This document shows positions 35,633 to 44,120 of a stretch of DNA of 64,000 nucleotides, one piece after another; position 1 is the first letter of the stretch; each line of letters starts with the position of its first letter. A model generated the notes under the pieces. It did no database searches and was not told the DNA's origin. It saw only the letters and a program-made list of their open reading frames with translations. The stretch comes from DATFVJ01 sp963851085. GTDB taxonomy: Bacteria > Actinomycetota > Actinomycetes > Streptosporangiales > Streptosporangiaceae. Location: positions 26,730 through 90,729 of the forward strand of contig CAWKNX010000014.1 of assembly GCA_963851085.1 (NCBI GenBank), given 5' to 3'. A program made the position numbers and the translations under genes.

Positions 35633-36760
35633 TCATGGAGCGACGGCGACGCGGTCGGCGCCGGGCACCACAGTCTCATAAACCCGGACCACATCGCGCG
35701 CAACCACCGACCAGTCATACGAACGAACCGCTGTCATCGCCGCGCGCGACACCTCCGCGCGCCGCTGCGGGTCGTCGAGCAACCGCCCGGCCGCCCTCGC
35801 CAGGTCCGCGGGGTTCCCAGTCTCGAACAGCTCACCCGCCTGGCCTGCCCGCAGCACGCGGCGGAACGCGTCCAGGTCGCTCGCCGCGATCGCCGCGCCG
35901 GACGCCATTGCCTCGGCGAGGACGATGCCGAAGCTCTCACCGCCGGTATTGGGCGCGCAGAACACGTCGACCGAATGGTAGACCTGCGCCTTCACCTCCT
36001 CGCTGACCTGGCCGAGCAGGACGACGCGATCGCGCAGCGCCGCGGGCAGCTTTCCCGTCACCTCGTCGGCGTCGCCAGGGCCCGCGATGAGCAGGCGCAA
36101 CGCGGGCCGCTGCGCCGCGAGCAGTTCGAAGGCGCCAAGCAGGACCTGCAGGCCCTTACGCGGTTCGTCCATCCGGCCGAGGAAGCCGATCACCCCGCCG
36201 TCGCCCGGCCAGCCGGGCATCGGGCTAGCACTTGCGTACCTTCCCACCGCGACACCGTTCGGGATCAGCACGGCGTCACCGCCGAGATGCTCGACAAGCG
36301 TCTTGCGCGCCGCCTCGGACACCGCGATCCTCGCGCTGATCTTCTCGAGCGCAGACTGAAGGACGGGGTGGGCGGCATGCAGAACGCGGGACCTGAGCAT
36401 CGCGGTGTGGAAGGTCGCGACGATCGGGCCCGACGCCACCCAGCAGGCAAGAAGGGACAGGCTCGGCGCCATGGGCTCGTGCACGTGCAAGACGTCGAAA
36501 CCGCCGTCACGGACCCAGCGGCGAACCCGGCTCACGGACAGGAAACCGAACGCGAGCCTGGCCACCGACCCGTTGTACGGGACGGGCATGGCCCGCCCGG
36601 CCGGCACGACATAAGAAGGAAGCGGGGTGTCGTCGTCGGCCGGCGTGATCACCGAGACGTCGTGCCCGAGGCCACCCAGGGCCTCCGCCAGGTCTCTGAC
36701 GTGCGCCTGTACCCCGCCAGGGACCTCCCAGGTGTAGGGGCAGACGATGCCCACCTTCAC
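35633..36760 (-). CDS. pimA: Phosphatidyl-myo-inositol alpha-mannosyltransferase PimA
   Basis: 375 residues from the GTG at 36760, which forms GTGA with the stop of the acyltransferase gene. A longer frame with a GHRER repeat exists upstream but is only the other frame of a tandem repeat. GT-B fold, GT4 family: VKVGIVCPYTWEVPGGVQAH with the N-terminal glycine loop, FDVLHVHEPMAPSLSLLACW, then IGFLGRMDEPRKGLQVLLGA (nucleotide-binding Rossmann start). The C-terminal motif APNTGGESFGIVLAEAMASG carries the E-x7-E. PimA transfers mannose from GDP-mannose to phosphatidylinositol at the inner leaflet, the first step to PIMs and lipoglycans. Confidence 0.95.
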   Translation of the reverse strand: MKVGIVCPYTWEVPGGVQAHVRDLAEALGGLGHDVSVITPADDDTPLPSYVVPAGRAMPVPYNGSVARLAFGFLSVSRVRRWVRDGGFDVLHVHEPMAPSLSLLACWVASGPIVATFHTAMLRSRVLHAAHPVLQSALEKISARIAVSEAARKTLVEHLGGDAVLIPNGVAVGRYASASPMPGWPGDGGVIGFLGRMDEPRKGLQVLLGAFELLAAQRPALRLLIAGPGDADEVTGKLPAALRDRVVLLGQVSEEVKAQVYHSVDVFCAPNTGGESFGIVLAEAMASGAAIAASDLDAFRRVLRAGQAGELFETGNPADLARAAGRLLDDPQRRAEVSRAAMTAVRSYDWSVVARDVVRVYETVVPGADRVAVAP

Positions 36761-37881
36761 GGGCCCGCGCTCCCGGTGCCCGCGCTCCCGGTGCCCGCGC
36801 TCCCGGTGCCCGCGCCGCTGCCGTCGCCGCGCCATGGCCCTGGGCCGGTGCCGTTGGCGCGTCCCCCGTCGTCGCTGCCGCCCACGGCCACGTCATCCCC
36901 GCCCGCGACACCAGGGAACGCGCCATCGGCCGACCCTGCCGCGGCCGAGGCCGTCGCGGCCGAGGCCGCCGCGAGCCGGTCGGGGTCGAGATCGGCGACG
37001 AACACCTTCTGCAGCATGTGCCAGTCCTCCGGGTGCTCGCGGATGCCGGCCTCGAAAACACGTGCCATCTGCTGGGTCATCGCGGCCACCTTTTCCTTCC
37101 GCGTGCCCTCTGGCGGAACCGGGATTTCCTCGTTGATGTCCGCGCACCAGTAGTCGCCGTCGAAGCAGAGCGTTACCGGCATCAGTGCCGCCCCTGTCTG
37201 CAGGGCGAGGGCGGCCGGACCCGCCGCCATCCGGGCGGGCTCGCCGAAGAATGTCACCTCGACGCCACTCGCGGTCAGGTCCCGGTCGCAGACCAGGCAA
37301 ACGAGGCGACCCGCGCGCAGTCGCTGTGCCATCACGCCGAACGGGCTCGCGCCGCCGGTGAGCGGCAGCGCCTCGAAACCGAGGCTCTCGCGGAACGCGA
37401 GAAACTGGTGGTAGAGCGCCTCGGGTCGCAGAACTTCCTCCACGGTCGTGAACGAGCCCGCGCCGCGGGCGATGATCCACGCTCCAGCATGATCCCAGTT
37501 GCCCATATGCGGCAGCGCGAAGACGACGCCGCGCCCCCCCGCCAGGTAGGCGAACGCGGTCTCCTCGACACCGTTGGAGTGCATGTCCGCCAGGATCCGC
37601 TCCTCGCTGATCACCGGCAGCCGGAAGATCTCCAGGAAATAACGCAGGTAAGACCGCATGCCCGCGCGGGAAAGCTCGCGCAACTGCGCGCCGGTGGCAT
37701 CGGGCCCGATGACCCGGCGCAGATTTGCCTCGAGTTGCTGCACGCCCTTGCCCTGGCGTCGCCACGCGATCTCTGCGATCGCCATGAACAGGCGCCGCGC
37801 CCACCCCTCGGGCATTCTCTTGACCACGGTCCAGCCGAGCGCGTATCCCGCCGATGTCAGGCGGTCCTTCAGCGCTTGCAC
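36757..37881 (-). CDS. Phosphatidylinositol mannoside acyltransferase (PatA/LpxL-like)
   Basis: 374 residues. LpxL/HtrB-family acyltransferase with the HX4D motif H125-MGNW-D130 (FALPHMGNWDHAGAW), LVCLVCDRDLTASGVEVTFF and FGEPARMAAGPAALAL. It acylates the mannose of PIM1/PIM2 on the cytoplasmic side. The last 65 residues are Gly/Ser/Ala/Asp-rich and end in GTGSA repeats encoded by three exact 15-bp units. It is flanked by pgsA (15 bases upstream) and pimA (GTGA overlap), so PI synthesis, mannosylation and acylation are in one operon, as in other actinomycetes. Confidence 0.92.
   Translation of the reverse strand: MQALKDRLTSAGYALGWTVVKRMPEGWARRLFMAIAEIAWRRQGKGVQQLEANLRRVIGPDATGAQLRELSRAGMRSYLRYFLEIFRLPVISEERILADMHSNGVEETAFAYLAGGRGVVFALPHMGNWDHAGAWIIARGAGSFTTVEEVLRPEALYHQFLAFRESLGFEALPLTGGASPFGVMAQRLRAGRLVCLVCDRDLTASGVEVTFFGEPARMAAGPAALALQTGAALMPVTLCFDGDYWCADINEEIPVPPEGTRKEKVAAMTQQMARVFEAGIREHPEDWHMLQKVFVADLDPDRLAAASAATASAAAGSADGAFPGVAGGDDVAVGGSDDGGRANGTGPGPWRGDGSGAGTGSAGTGSAGTGSAGP
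36766..36810 (-). repeat. Three exact 15-bp units at the acyltransferase/pimA junction
   Basis: CGCGCTCCCGGTGCC (plus-strand reading) is repeated three times without change and is followed by a partial unit. It encodes GTGSA repeats at the C-terminus of the acyltransferase and lies directly upstream of the pimA start, in the pimA translation-initiation region. Confidence 0.95.
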
Positions 37882-37896
37882 ACCTGTCTCCCTCGG

Positions 37897-38520
37897 TTAT
37901 GTCAGCGGCTGGGTCGGCGGCGCCGCGAGCGCGCCGCGTCGGACATCGAGAACCCGCTGCCCGAACGTGACGACGCTTCCGGCGGCGATCAGCCACAGGC
38001 CACCGGCGAGCACATAGGGGACGCCGAGACCGTCGAGCCCGGTCGACACGAGACAGACCAGCATCCGCTCTGGGCGCTCGGCTATCCCCGGGCCGCAGTG
38101 CAGGCCAAGGCCCTCCGCGCGCGCCTTCGCGTAGGACACCAGTGCGCTTGCCACCAGGCAGAACAGCGCGACTCCCGCGAGCAGCCTGCTGTGGCCGCCG
38201 CCGAAGAACCACAGCACGAGGCCGGCGAAGACCGCGGCGTCCGCGATGCGATCCATCGTGGAGTCGAGAAAGGCGCCCCACGCTCCTGTACTGCCCGTTA
38301 CCCGGGCAACCGCACCGTCCAGCATGTCAGTCAGCACGAATGCCGTGCACACCATCGTGCCGGCGAAAAGGTGCCCGGTCGGGAAGAGGGCCAGCGCGCC
38401 GACCGAAACGCCGACCGTGCCCACCGCGGTGATCTCGTTCGGCGTGGCGCCGGTGCGCGCTAGCACGCGTCCGATCGGCAGGAGTACCCGGTCGAGGGCG
38501 GGTCGCAAGGCGTTGAGCAT
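37897..38520 (-). CDS. pgsA: Phosphatidylinositol (phosphate) synthase, CDP-alcohol phosphatidyltransferase
   Basis: 207 residues, integral membrane with about five helices. The CDP-alcohol phosphotransferase signature D-x2-D-G-x2-A-R-x8-G-x3-D-x3-D is perfect: D65, D68, G69, A72, R73, G82, D86, D90 (LTDMLDGAVARVTGSTGAWG, FLDSTMD). In the operon with the acyltransferase and pimA it is almost certainly the actinobacterial PI-phosphate synthase joining CDP-diacylglycerol with inositol-1-phosphate. The symbol pgsA1/pgsA is conventional. It is divergent from the EF-G2-like gene, with 172 bases between starts. Confidence 0.93.
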   Translation of the reverse strand: MLNALRPALDRVLLPIGRVLARTGATPNEITAVGTVGVSVGALALFPTGHLFAGTMVCTAFVLTDMLDGAVARVTGSTGAWGAFLDSTMDRIADAAVFAGLVLWFFGGGHSRLLAGVALFCLVASALVSYAKARAEGLGLHCGPGIAERPERMLVCLVSTGLDGLGVPYVLAGGLWLIAAGSVVTFGQRVLDVRRGALAAPPTQPLT

Positions 38521-38692
38521 GGCCGTCCGATCCTATGCCCGGGGTCTCGCGGCAGGTCGGTCAGGGACTGGGCGGCCGGGCGCCTGATTGGGGCACGCCG
38601 GGTGATTCCGGGTGAGGGGTTGTGGTAACGGCACCGGCAGGTAAAGGCTGAACACACCGGCAGGTGAACAACACACAACCCGGCAGGAGGCG

Positions 38693-40849
38693 ATGCGGGT
38701 GGCGGACAAGGCAGGAACCGCGGGAGCCGCGGGCAGGGCACCAGTGGCCGACCAGCCCGACGCAGTTCGGAACGTCGTGCTCGTCGGCCACTCGGGAGCG
38801 GGCAAGACGACGCTCGTGGAGGCGCTGCTCGCCTTCACGGGAACGATCCAGCGCACCGGACGCGTCGAGGACGGCACCACGGTAAGCGACTTCGACGAGG
38901 TGGAGGTCCGGCAGCAGCGCTCGGTGAACCTCACCGTCGCACCGGTCATGCATGCGGGCATCAAGATCAACCTTCTCGACACGCCGGGATACGCCGACTA
39001 CGTTGGGGACCTTCGTGCCGGGCTCCGCGCGGCGGATGCCGCGCTGTTCGCCGTGTCCGCGGCGGAAGGCGTGGACGGCCTTACCCGCATGCTATGGGAC
39101 GAATGCGCGGCGGTCGGGATGCCCCGCGCGGTGGTGATCACGAAGGTTGACCATCAGCGTGCGGACTTCGAAGAGGTCTTGTCGATCTGCCAGGACGCGT
39201 TCGGCGACGGCGTGGCCCCGCTATACCTCCCAGTGGCTGGCGATCGCGGCGAGGTGCGGGGCCTTGTCGGCCTGCTCTCCCAGAGGTTCTACGAGTACTC
39301 GGGCGGAACCCGCACGGAAACCGATCCGGATCCCGGTGTCCTGCCACAGGTGGAGGAACTCCGCGGCGCCCTGATCGAGGGCATCATCCAGGAAAGCGAA
39401 GACGAGGGCCTCATGGACAGGTACCTGTCCGGTGAGGACATCGACGCCAAGGTTCTCATCGAGGATCTCGAGAAGGCGGTCGCCAGGGGCAGCTTCCATC
39501 CCGTGCTCGCCGCGTCGGCCCCGCACGGGATCGGCATGAACGAGTTGCTCGAGGTCATGACCCAGGCGTTCCCCTCGCCGCTCGAGCACACGATGGCGGC
39601 CGTCACCACAATCGACGGCGCTCCGGTGAACGGGCTCCGCTGCGACCCGAAGGGCCCGCTCCTTGCCGAGGTCATCAAGACCACGTCCGACCCGTACGTC
39701 GGGCGGATCAGCCTGGCGCGGGTGTTCTCAGGAACCATGCGGCCGGACATCGTGCTGCACGTCTCCGGGCACGGGATGGCCGACCGTGGGCACGCTGACC
39801 ATGACGCCGACGAGCGGGTCGGTGCCCTCACCTCGCCGCTCGGTAAGCAGCAGCGGACCATCGCACAGTGTGTGGCGGGCGACATCTGCGCGATAGCGAA
39901 GCTGACGTCGGCGGAGACCGGCGACACGTTGTCTGAGAAGGAACGGCCGCTGCTGATGGAGCCGTGGTCGATGCCGGAGCCGCTGCTGCCAGTCGCGATC
40001 AAGGCCAAGTCCAAGGCGGACGAGGACAAGATGTCGCAGGCGCTGGCGCGTTTGGTCGCCGAGGACCCGACGCTGCGCATGGAAATGAACGCCGAGACCC
40101 GCCAGCTCGTCTTGTGGTGCATGGGTGAGGCACACTCTGATGTCCTGCTTGACCGGCTCGCGAACAGGTACGGCGTCGAGGTGGAGACGGTCGATCTTCG
40201 GGTGCCGCTGCGGGAGACCGTCGCGGGCAAGGCCCATGGCCTGGGCAGGAACGTGAAACAGACCGGCGGCCATGGCGAGTTCGGGATCTGCCATATCGAG
40301 ATCGAGCCCCGGCCATCCGGTGCCGGATTCGAGTTCGTGGACAAGATCGTCGGTGGCGTCGTGCCGCGGCAGTTCATCCCGTCTGTGGAGAAGGGTGTCC
40401 GTGCCCAGATGGAGCTGGGCGCGGTGGCCGGCTACCCGATGGAGGACGTCAGGGTCACCTTGTTCGACGGCAAGGCGCACTCGGTGGACTCGTCTGACAT
40501 GGCCTTCCAGAAGGCGGGCAAGCTGGCGCTCAGGGACGCGGCGGACAAGGCGGGCGTGCTGCTGCTCGAGCCCGTGGATGAGGTGTCCGTGCTCGTGCCT
40601 GACGACTACGTCGGCGCGGTCATGTCCGACCTGTCGTCACGGCGGGGCAGGGTTCTCGGCACCGAGTCCGTGGCTGGCGGGCGGACCCTCGTCAAGGCCG
40701 AGATACCCGAACTGGAGATCACTCGCTACGCGATCGACCTGCGCTCGATGTCACAGGGAACGGGCACATTCACCCGGTCATACCTGCGTCACGAGCCGCT
40801 CCCTTCGCACCTCGCGGACAAGGTGGTGAGCGCCGCCAAGAACGGCTGA
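38693..40849 (+). CDS. Elongation factor G-like GTPase (EF-G2 type)
   Basis: 718 residues, ATG with GGCAGGAGG upstream. G1 GHSGAGKTTLVEAL (32-45), G3 INLLDTPGYADYVGDL, G4 ITKVDHQRAD. The NKxD consensus has Thr in place of Asn, which is a feature of the EF-G-like paralogue group rather than of true EF-G. Domains II (SDPYVGRISLARVFSGTMRP), III/IV (RETVAGKAHGLGRNVKQTGG, HGEFGICHIEIEPR) and V (GRVLGTESVAGGRTLVKAEI) are complete. This is the second EF-G found in actinomycetes, with an unclear role in translocation or ribosome rescue. The usual fusA beside rpsL/tuf is not in the window. The gene breaks the minus-strand PIM-thrS neighbourhood. Confidence 0.92.
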   Translation: MRVADKAGTAGAAGRAPVADQPDAVRNVVLVGHSGAGKTTLVEALLAFTGTIQRTGRVEDGTTVSDFDEVEVRQQRSVNLTVAPVMHAGIKINLLDTPGYADYVGDLRAGLRAADAALFAVSAAEGVDGLTRMLWDECAAVGMPRAVVITKVDHQRADFEEVLSICQDAFGDGVAPLYLPVAGDRGEVRGLVGLLSQRFYEYSGGTRTETDPDPGVLPQVEELRGALIEGIIQESEDEGLMDRYLSGEDIDAKVLIEDLEKAVARGSFHPVLAASAPHGIGMNELLEVMTQAFPSPLEHTMAAVTTIDGAPVNGLRCDPKGPLLAEVIKTTSDPYVGRISLARVFSGTMRPDIVLHVSGHGMADRGHADHDADERVGALTSPLGKQQRTIAQCVAGDICAIAKLTSAETGDTLSEKERPLLMEPWSMPEPLLPVAIKAKSKADEDKMSQALARLVAEDPTLRMEMNAETRQLVLWCMGEAHSDVLLDRLANRYGVEVETVDLRVPLRETVAGKAHGLGRNVKQTGGHGEFGICHIEIEPRPSGAGFEFVDKIVGGVVPRQFIPSVEKGVRAQMELGAVAGYPMEDVRVTLFDGKAHSVDSSDMAFQKAGKLALRDAADKAGVLLLEPVDEVSVLVPDDYVGAVMSDLSSRRGRVLGTESVAGGRTLVKAEIPELEITRYAIDLRSMSQGTGTFTRSYLRHEPLPSHLADKVVSAAKNG

Positions 40850-40924
40850 CGGCCCGCGCATCAGCGGCCCGCGCATCAGCGGCCCGCGCTACGTCCGCAG
40901 CTTCAGGCGTCCGGCCGGGCCAGC

Positions 40925-40979
40925 TTCATGATCGCGGTGGGCTTCGCGTCGCTACGGTGAACCCACCGCGATCATGGAG
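40925..40979. terminator. Bidirectional terminator hairpin between EF-G2 and HIT genes
   Basis: Arms TTCATGATCGCGGTGGG and CCCACCGCGATCATGGA pair over about 17 bp with one wobble around a 20-base loop. It lies between two convergent genes. The arm core ATGATCGCGGT is shared with the hairpins at 43662-43720 and 52340-52398, so this site belongs to a repeated palindrome family. Confidence 0.65.
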
Positions 40980-40981
40980 TT

Positions 40982-41611
40982 TCAGCCGGAGGGCTCAGCG
41001 GGCCATGCCTCGGCGATGAGCTTGCGGGTCTCGCGGAGCAGTTGGGGCAGCACTCGTGTCTGCCCGACAACCGGCATGAAATTGGTGTCCCCGCCCCACC
41101 GCGGCACAATGTGCTGATGCAGGTGCGCGGCGATGCCGGCACCCGCGATCGCGCCCAGATTCATGCCGACGTTGAATCCCTGCGCACCAGAAGCCTCACG
41201 CAGCGCCCGCAGCGCCCGTCTGGTGTGATCGGCAAGCTCGGCTGTTTCCGCCTCGTCGAGTTCGGTGTAATCCGCGGCATGCCTGTACGGGCACACCATC
41301 AGGTGACCGCTGTTGTACGGGTAGAGATTCAGCACCGTGAAGACGGTCTGGCCGCGCGCGACCATGAGCCCCTCTTCGTCGGAGAGTCCGGGGACCCGGC
41401 AGAATGGGCACTGCTCCGTCGCCCCGTCTGGCTTGTTCTCGCCGCGGATGTAAGCCATCCGATGCGGAGTCCACAGCCGCTTGAAGCCGTCCGGATTTCC
41501 GGTGCCGTCCTGGATCAGGAGCGCGTCCTGCTGCGCGCCAGGTTCCGGCTCCAGAACTGGGTCCTGGCCGCTGCGGGGGCTCCGCGGTGCGGGCGAGTCA
41601 CGGTTCGGCAT
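40982..41611 (-). CDS. HIT-family hydrolase (Ap4A phosphorylase-like)
   Basis: 209 residues from ATG 41611; the frame is open further upstream without homology. CPFC at 68-71 is the zinc-site half typical of the actinobacterial group. FTVLNLYPYNSGHLMVCPYR and the histidine triad H163-L-H165-Q-H167-IVPRW complete the HIT fold. These enzymes split dinucleoside polyphosphates such as Ap4A; the mycobacterial homologue acts as Ap4A phosphorylase. The gene usually lies between thrS and pgsA in actinomycetes. Here two plus-strand genes (EF-G2 and Asp23) have come between. The first 35 residues are Pro/Ser/Glu-rich. Confidence 0.93.
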   Translation of the reverse strand: MPNRDSPAPRSPRSGQDPVLEPEPGAQQDALLIQDGTGNPDGFKRLWTPHRMAYIRGENKPDGATEQCPFCRVPGLSDEEGLMVARGQTVFTVLNLYPYNSGHLMVCPYRHAADYTELDEAETAELADHTRRALRALREASGAQGFNVGMNLGAIAGAGIAAHLHQHIVPRWGGDTNFMPVVGQTRVLPQLLRETRKLIAEAWPAEPSG

Positions 41612-41795
41612 GAAAGCAGCATAGGGGCGCCACCGCGGAGCGCTACGGGGCACCTTGGTGCTGCAGATCAGAACAAAGTAATCCATTCACGCATGAACAG
41701 CTCGCCACAACGGGACAATGCTGCCGAGCCAGAGGTTTGCCTGCGGGGGTTGCCGAGCAGCCTCCGCACCGCGCCCGGGAGCGAGAGAGGTCGCC

Positions 41796-43112
41796 GTGAG
41801 CGAGACGTCCGCAGGCAGTGTCCAGGCATACGACCAGGGGCGCGGTAATCGACAGCAGGCGACCTCCACGGCGCCGTACAACGAACCCGCCACCAGCCCA
41901 CTGACCGGACGCCCCGCCGACAGGTCACCCACCGAACACGCGCCCCCCACGACATACAGCGAACCCGCCACCAGCCCACTGACCGGACGCCCCGCCGACA
42001 GGTCACCCACCGAACACCCGCCGTCCGCGCCGCAGGGTGAGTCCGGTACTGGCGCCCTGCCAATCGAGGCGGCCGCCTTCGGCAGGCAGCCGGCGAGCAC
42101 GCTCGGCCGGCCGGCGGCGGAAACCGCTCCCACACTGGAGCCACTGCCACCGCAGACCGGGAACCCGTCCGCACAGCCGGGCACATTCGGCATGCACCCC
42201 AGGCTGTCCTCGCCCGCCCCGCCGCCCGCGCTGCCGGCGCCCACGCCGCCGTCGCCGCCCATCCCGCTTTCTCCGGTATCACCTGCCCCGACTGCACATT
42301 TACCATCCCCCGCGGTCGCCGCATCCCCTGCGCTCGCGCCATCGGCTGCCGCCGCCGGGTCCGTCTCTTCGCCGCCACTGCCGGCATCCTCGTCCGCTGC
42401 GCAGCAAGGGCAGGCCGACGCGGGTGCACCGCAACTGCGGACGCCCTGGGTCCCAGCGCCCGCGCCGCAGGCCCGCATGGGCGCAGGGGCGGCACAGCGT
42501 CCGCCCGCCGAGACCTACGGAACTACCCGGGCCGACCTCTACGGGCCGCCAGGAACTGGGGCGTACGACCGGTCGGCCACGGACACGTACGGGCAGGCCG
42601 GGATGCCATCAGCACCCGACGACGAGATCACGGTGCTGTCCGCTCCTGTCCCCGTCGCGGAGCGGGTCGCTGCCGCAGGTCTCCAACCTGCTGCCGTCGT
42701 GAAAGGCCGTGTGCAGATCGAAGATGAGGTGGTCGAGAAGGTAGCCGGCCTGGCCGCGGTCGAGGTAGCCGGAGTCGCCGATCTCGGTGGCAACGTCGCG
42801 CGGCGCCTCGAAACGGTCCGCGACCACGTCGGCGTTGGGCACAGGCGCGCCGCGCTGGGCGTGCGCGCCAGGATCGAGGACCGGCAGGTCGCCATCCACG
42901 TGGTGATCGTCATCGAGTACGGCGCAGTCGTGATGGAGGTCGCCAAGGCCGTGAAGGCCAACGTGGCACGCGCGGTGAGCCACATGCTCGGCCTGCGGGT
43001 CGTCGAGGTCAATGTGACCGTCGATGACGTGGCCATGCCGCGGCGCGCCAAGGCAGGCGCGCAGCCCGCGGACACGGCCGAGGCAGAGCAGGTGCCTGAC
43101 CCCCGCACCTGA
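41796..43112 (+). CDS. Asp23/Gls24 domain protein with long proline-rich N-terminal region
   Basis: 438 residues from the GTG at 41796 (GAGAGAGG upstream). The first ~300 residues are Pro/Ala/Thr/Ser-rich and probably disordered. They contain two 26-residue direct repeats (EPATSPLTGRPADRSPTEH) from a 78-bp duplication. The C-terminal ~125 residues are an Asp23 domain: VKGRVQIEDEVVEKVAGLAA, VEVAGVADLG, IHVVIVIEYGAVVMEVAKAV and HMLGLRVVEVNVTVDDVAMP. Asp23 proteins form abundant layers at the membrane under envelope stress in Firmicutes; actinomycete versions are linked to alkaline or cell-wall stress. No membrane anchor is visible, so it is probably cytoplasmic or tethered by a partner (AmaP-like) not seen here. 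Confidence 0.82.
   Translation: MSETSAGSVQAYDQGRGNRQQATSTAPYNEPATSPLTGRPADRSPTEHAPPTTYSEPATSPLTGRPADRSPTEHPPSAPQGESGTGALPIEAAAFGRQPASTLGRPAAETAPTLEPLPPQTGNPSAQPGTFGMHPRLSSPAPPPALPAPTPPSPPIPLSPVSPAPTAHLPSPAVAASPALAPSAAAAGSVSSPPLPASSSAAQQGQADAGAPQLRTPWVPAPAPQARMGAGAAQRPPAETYGTTRADLYGPPGTGAYDRSATDTYGQAGMPSAPDDEITVLSAPVPVAERVAAAGLQPAAVVKGRVQIEDEVVEKVAGLAAVEVAGVADLGGNVARRLETVRDHVGVGHRRAALGVRARIEDRQVAIHVVIVIEYGAVVMEVAKAVKANVARAVSHMLGLRVVEVNVTVDDVAMPRRAKAGAQPADTAEAEQVPDPRT
41882..42017 (+). repeat. Direct duplication (58 identical bases, period 78 bp) in the Asp23 gene
   Basis: Copy one at 41882-41939 and copy two at 41960-42017 are identical for 58 bases. The period is 78 bp, so the frame is kept (26 residues). 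Perfect identity in a region without codon constraint points to a recent duplication or slippage event. Confidence 0.92.
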
Positions 43113-43661
43113 CGCCCGTAAACACCGCTGCGGCCAGCACCCGCCCCAAATGCGGCGGCCGTCCAAGATCTATGGCCCCTGAGGGCGCCATATGGCGGCC
43201 GCTGGTGGCGGCGGTGTGGGGTGCGGCGGTGCCTTAGGGCGGGGCTGGCCGCCGCGCCAGCTCATGGTGGCCGCGTTATGTTGCCTGCCGATGCTCGCCC
43301 TATCGGTCTAAGGCCTCGGGTCGGTGGCGGGCCGGGACGGGCAGTGGTGCACGGCGGCCAGCCGTCGCCCGGTTAGAGCGGGTGGCGGGGCGCCAACCGA
43401 CGTACGCGGGTTCCCGGTAAGGGGCGGGTACCCGCGGGGGGATCCCGGCACGCGCCGGTTCGCTGACTGCGCTCGCCGGCTGGAGCGTTGGTGTCCATCG
43501 GTGTGTCCCGGGTGCGCACCGTGATTGTCCAGGTGATGACCAGCCGACCCGGGCTGGTCGGGCATAGCCGCCGGACACTAACGTTCGGACACGCGCTATC
43601 CGGCGCCCAACGGGCCCTCGATCACAATTCAGGTAAGGACGGCGGCCGGGTGGCGCCGGGC

Positions 43662-43720
43662 TTTCATGATCGGGGTAACTTTTCGGCGAATACAGCGGAG
43701 AAGTTACCGCGATCATGAAA
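43662..43720. repeat. Long intergenic palindrome, family copy 1
   Basis: Arms TTTCATGATCGGGGTAACTT and AAGTTACCGCGATCATGAAA match at 19 of 20 positions around a 19-base loop. The copy at 52340-52398 has the same arms and a loop of the same length. Similarity continues about 45 bases beyond the right arm (both have CAGGGCAATGGT and a GAC-GCCGT motif). Confidence 0.8.
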
Positions 43721-43851
43721 CGCGCTGTGGGCAGGGCAATGGTACAAATTGACGCCGTACGATAGTTCCACCAACGGGCCATTGATCTACCGAGGCGTAG
43801 TTGATCTTGATGCCCGCATGGGCCACTCGCGCCGGTGGCGCCGGGGTCACC

Positions 43852-43900
43852 GTGGATGTGGCGTTCCGGGTCGGATATGACCCGGGAACGCCAGATCCAC
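43852..43900. repeat. Strong hairpin, about 20-bp stem
   Basis: GTGGATGTGGCGTTCCGGGT on the left pairs with the complement in ACCCGGGAACGCCAGATCCA on the right. One mismatch and one bulge interrupt the stem; the loop is GGATAT. It is located 220 bases downstream of thrS and 740 bases after the Asp23 gene. It could end thrS transcription or belong to a small RNA. Confidence 0.6.
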
Positions 43901-44120
43901 TACAAATGATCTTGAACTGGACTTGATGGTGCGCGTCGACAGCCGTGCCATGGCCCCCTATGGGCCATCTATCATGATCCGGACGATGGCAGCAGCGCGT
44001 GCGTGCTCGATCAAACCGAATGGCACCTACTGGCGGCCATGCCAGTTGGCGCCTGCGGGGCTGTTGATCATGACGCAGGTCTCGGGCAGGCGAATGCTGC
44101 GATCCGGGCCTCTCGGTCGT

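Larger units (their letters stand above)
43113..44120. other. Gene-free region of about 1 kb with several hairpins
   Basis: No credible gene was found; the short open frames are Arg/Pro-rich or derive from palindromic repeats. It contains a GCGGGGGGATCCCGG fragment of the 57.9-kb repeat (43432-43450) and a 20-bp-arm palindrome at 43662-43720. It also holds the 13-mer CAACGGGCCATTG at 43772-43784, a long hairpin at 43852-43900 and a 7-bp hairpin ATGGCCC/GGGCCAT at 43950-43968. The GC content drops around 43730-43830 and 43900-44050, unlike the neighbouring genes. Confidence 0.6.
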
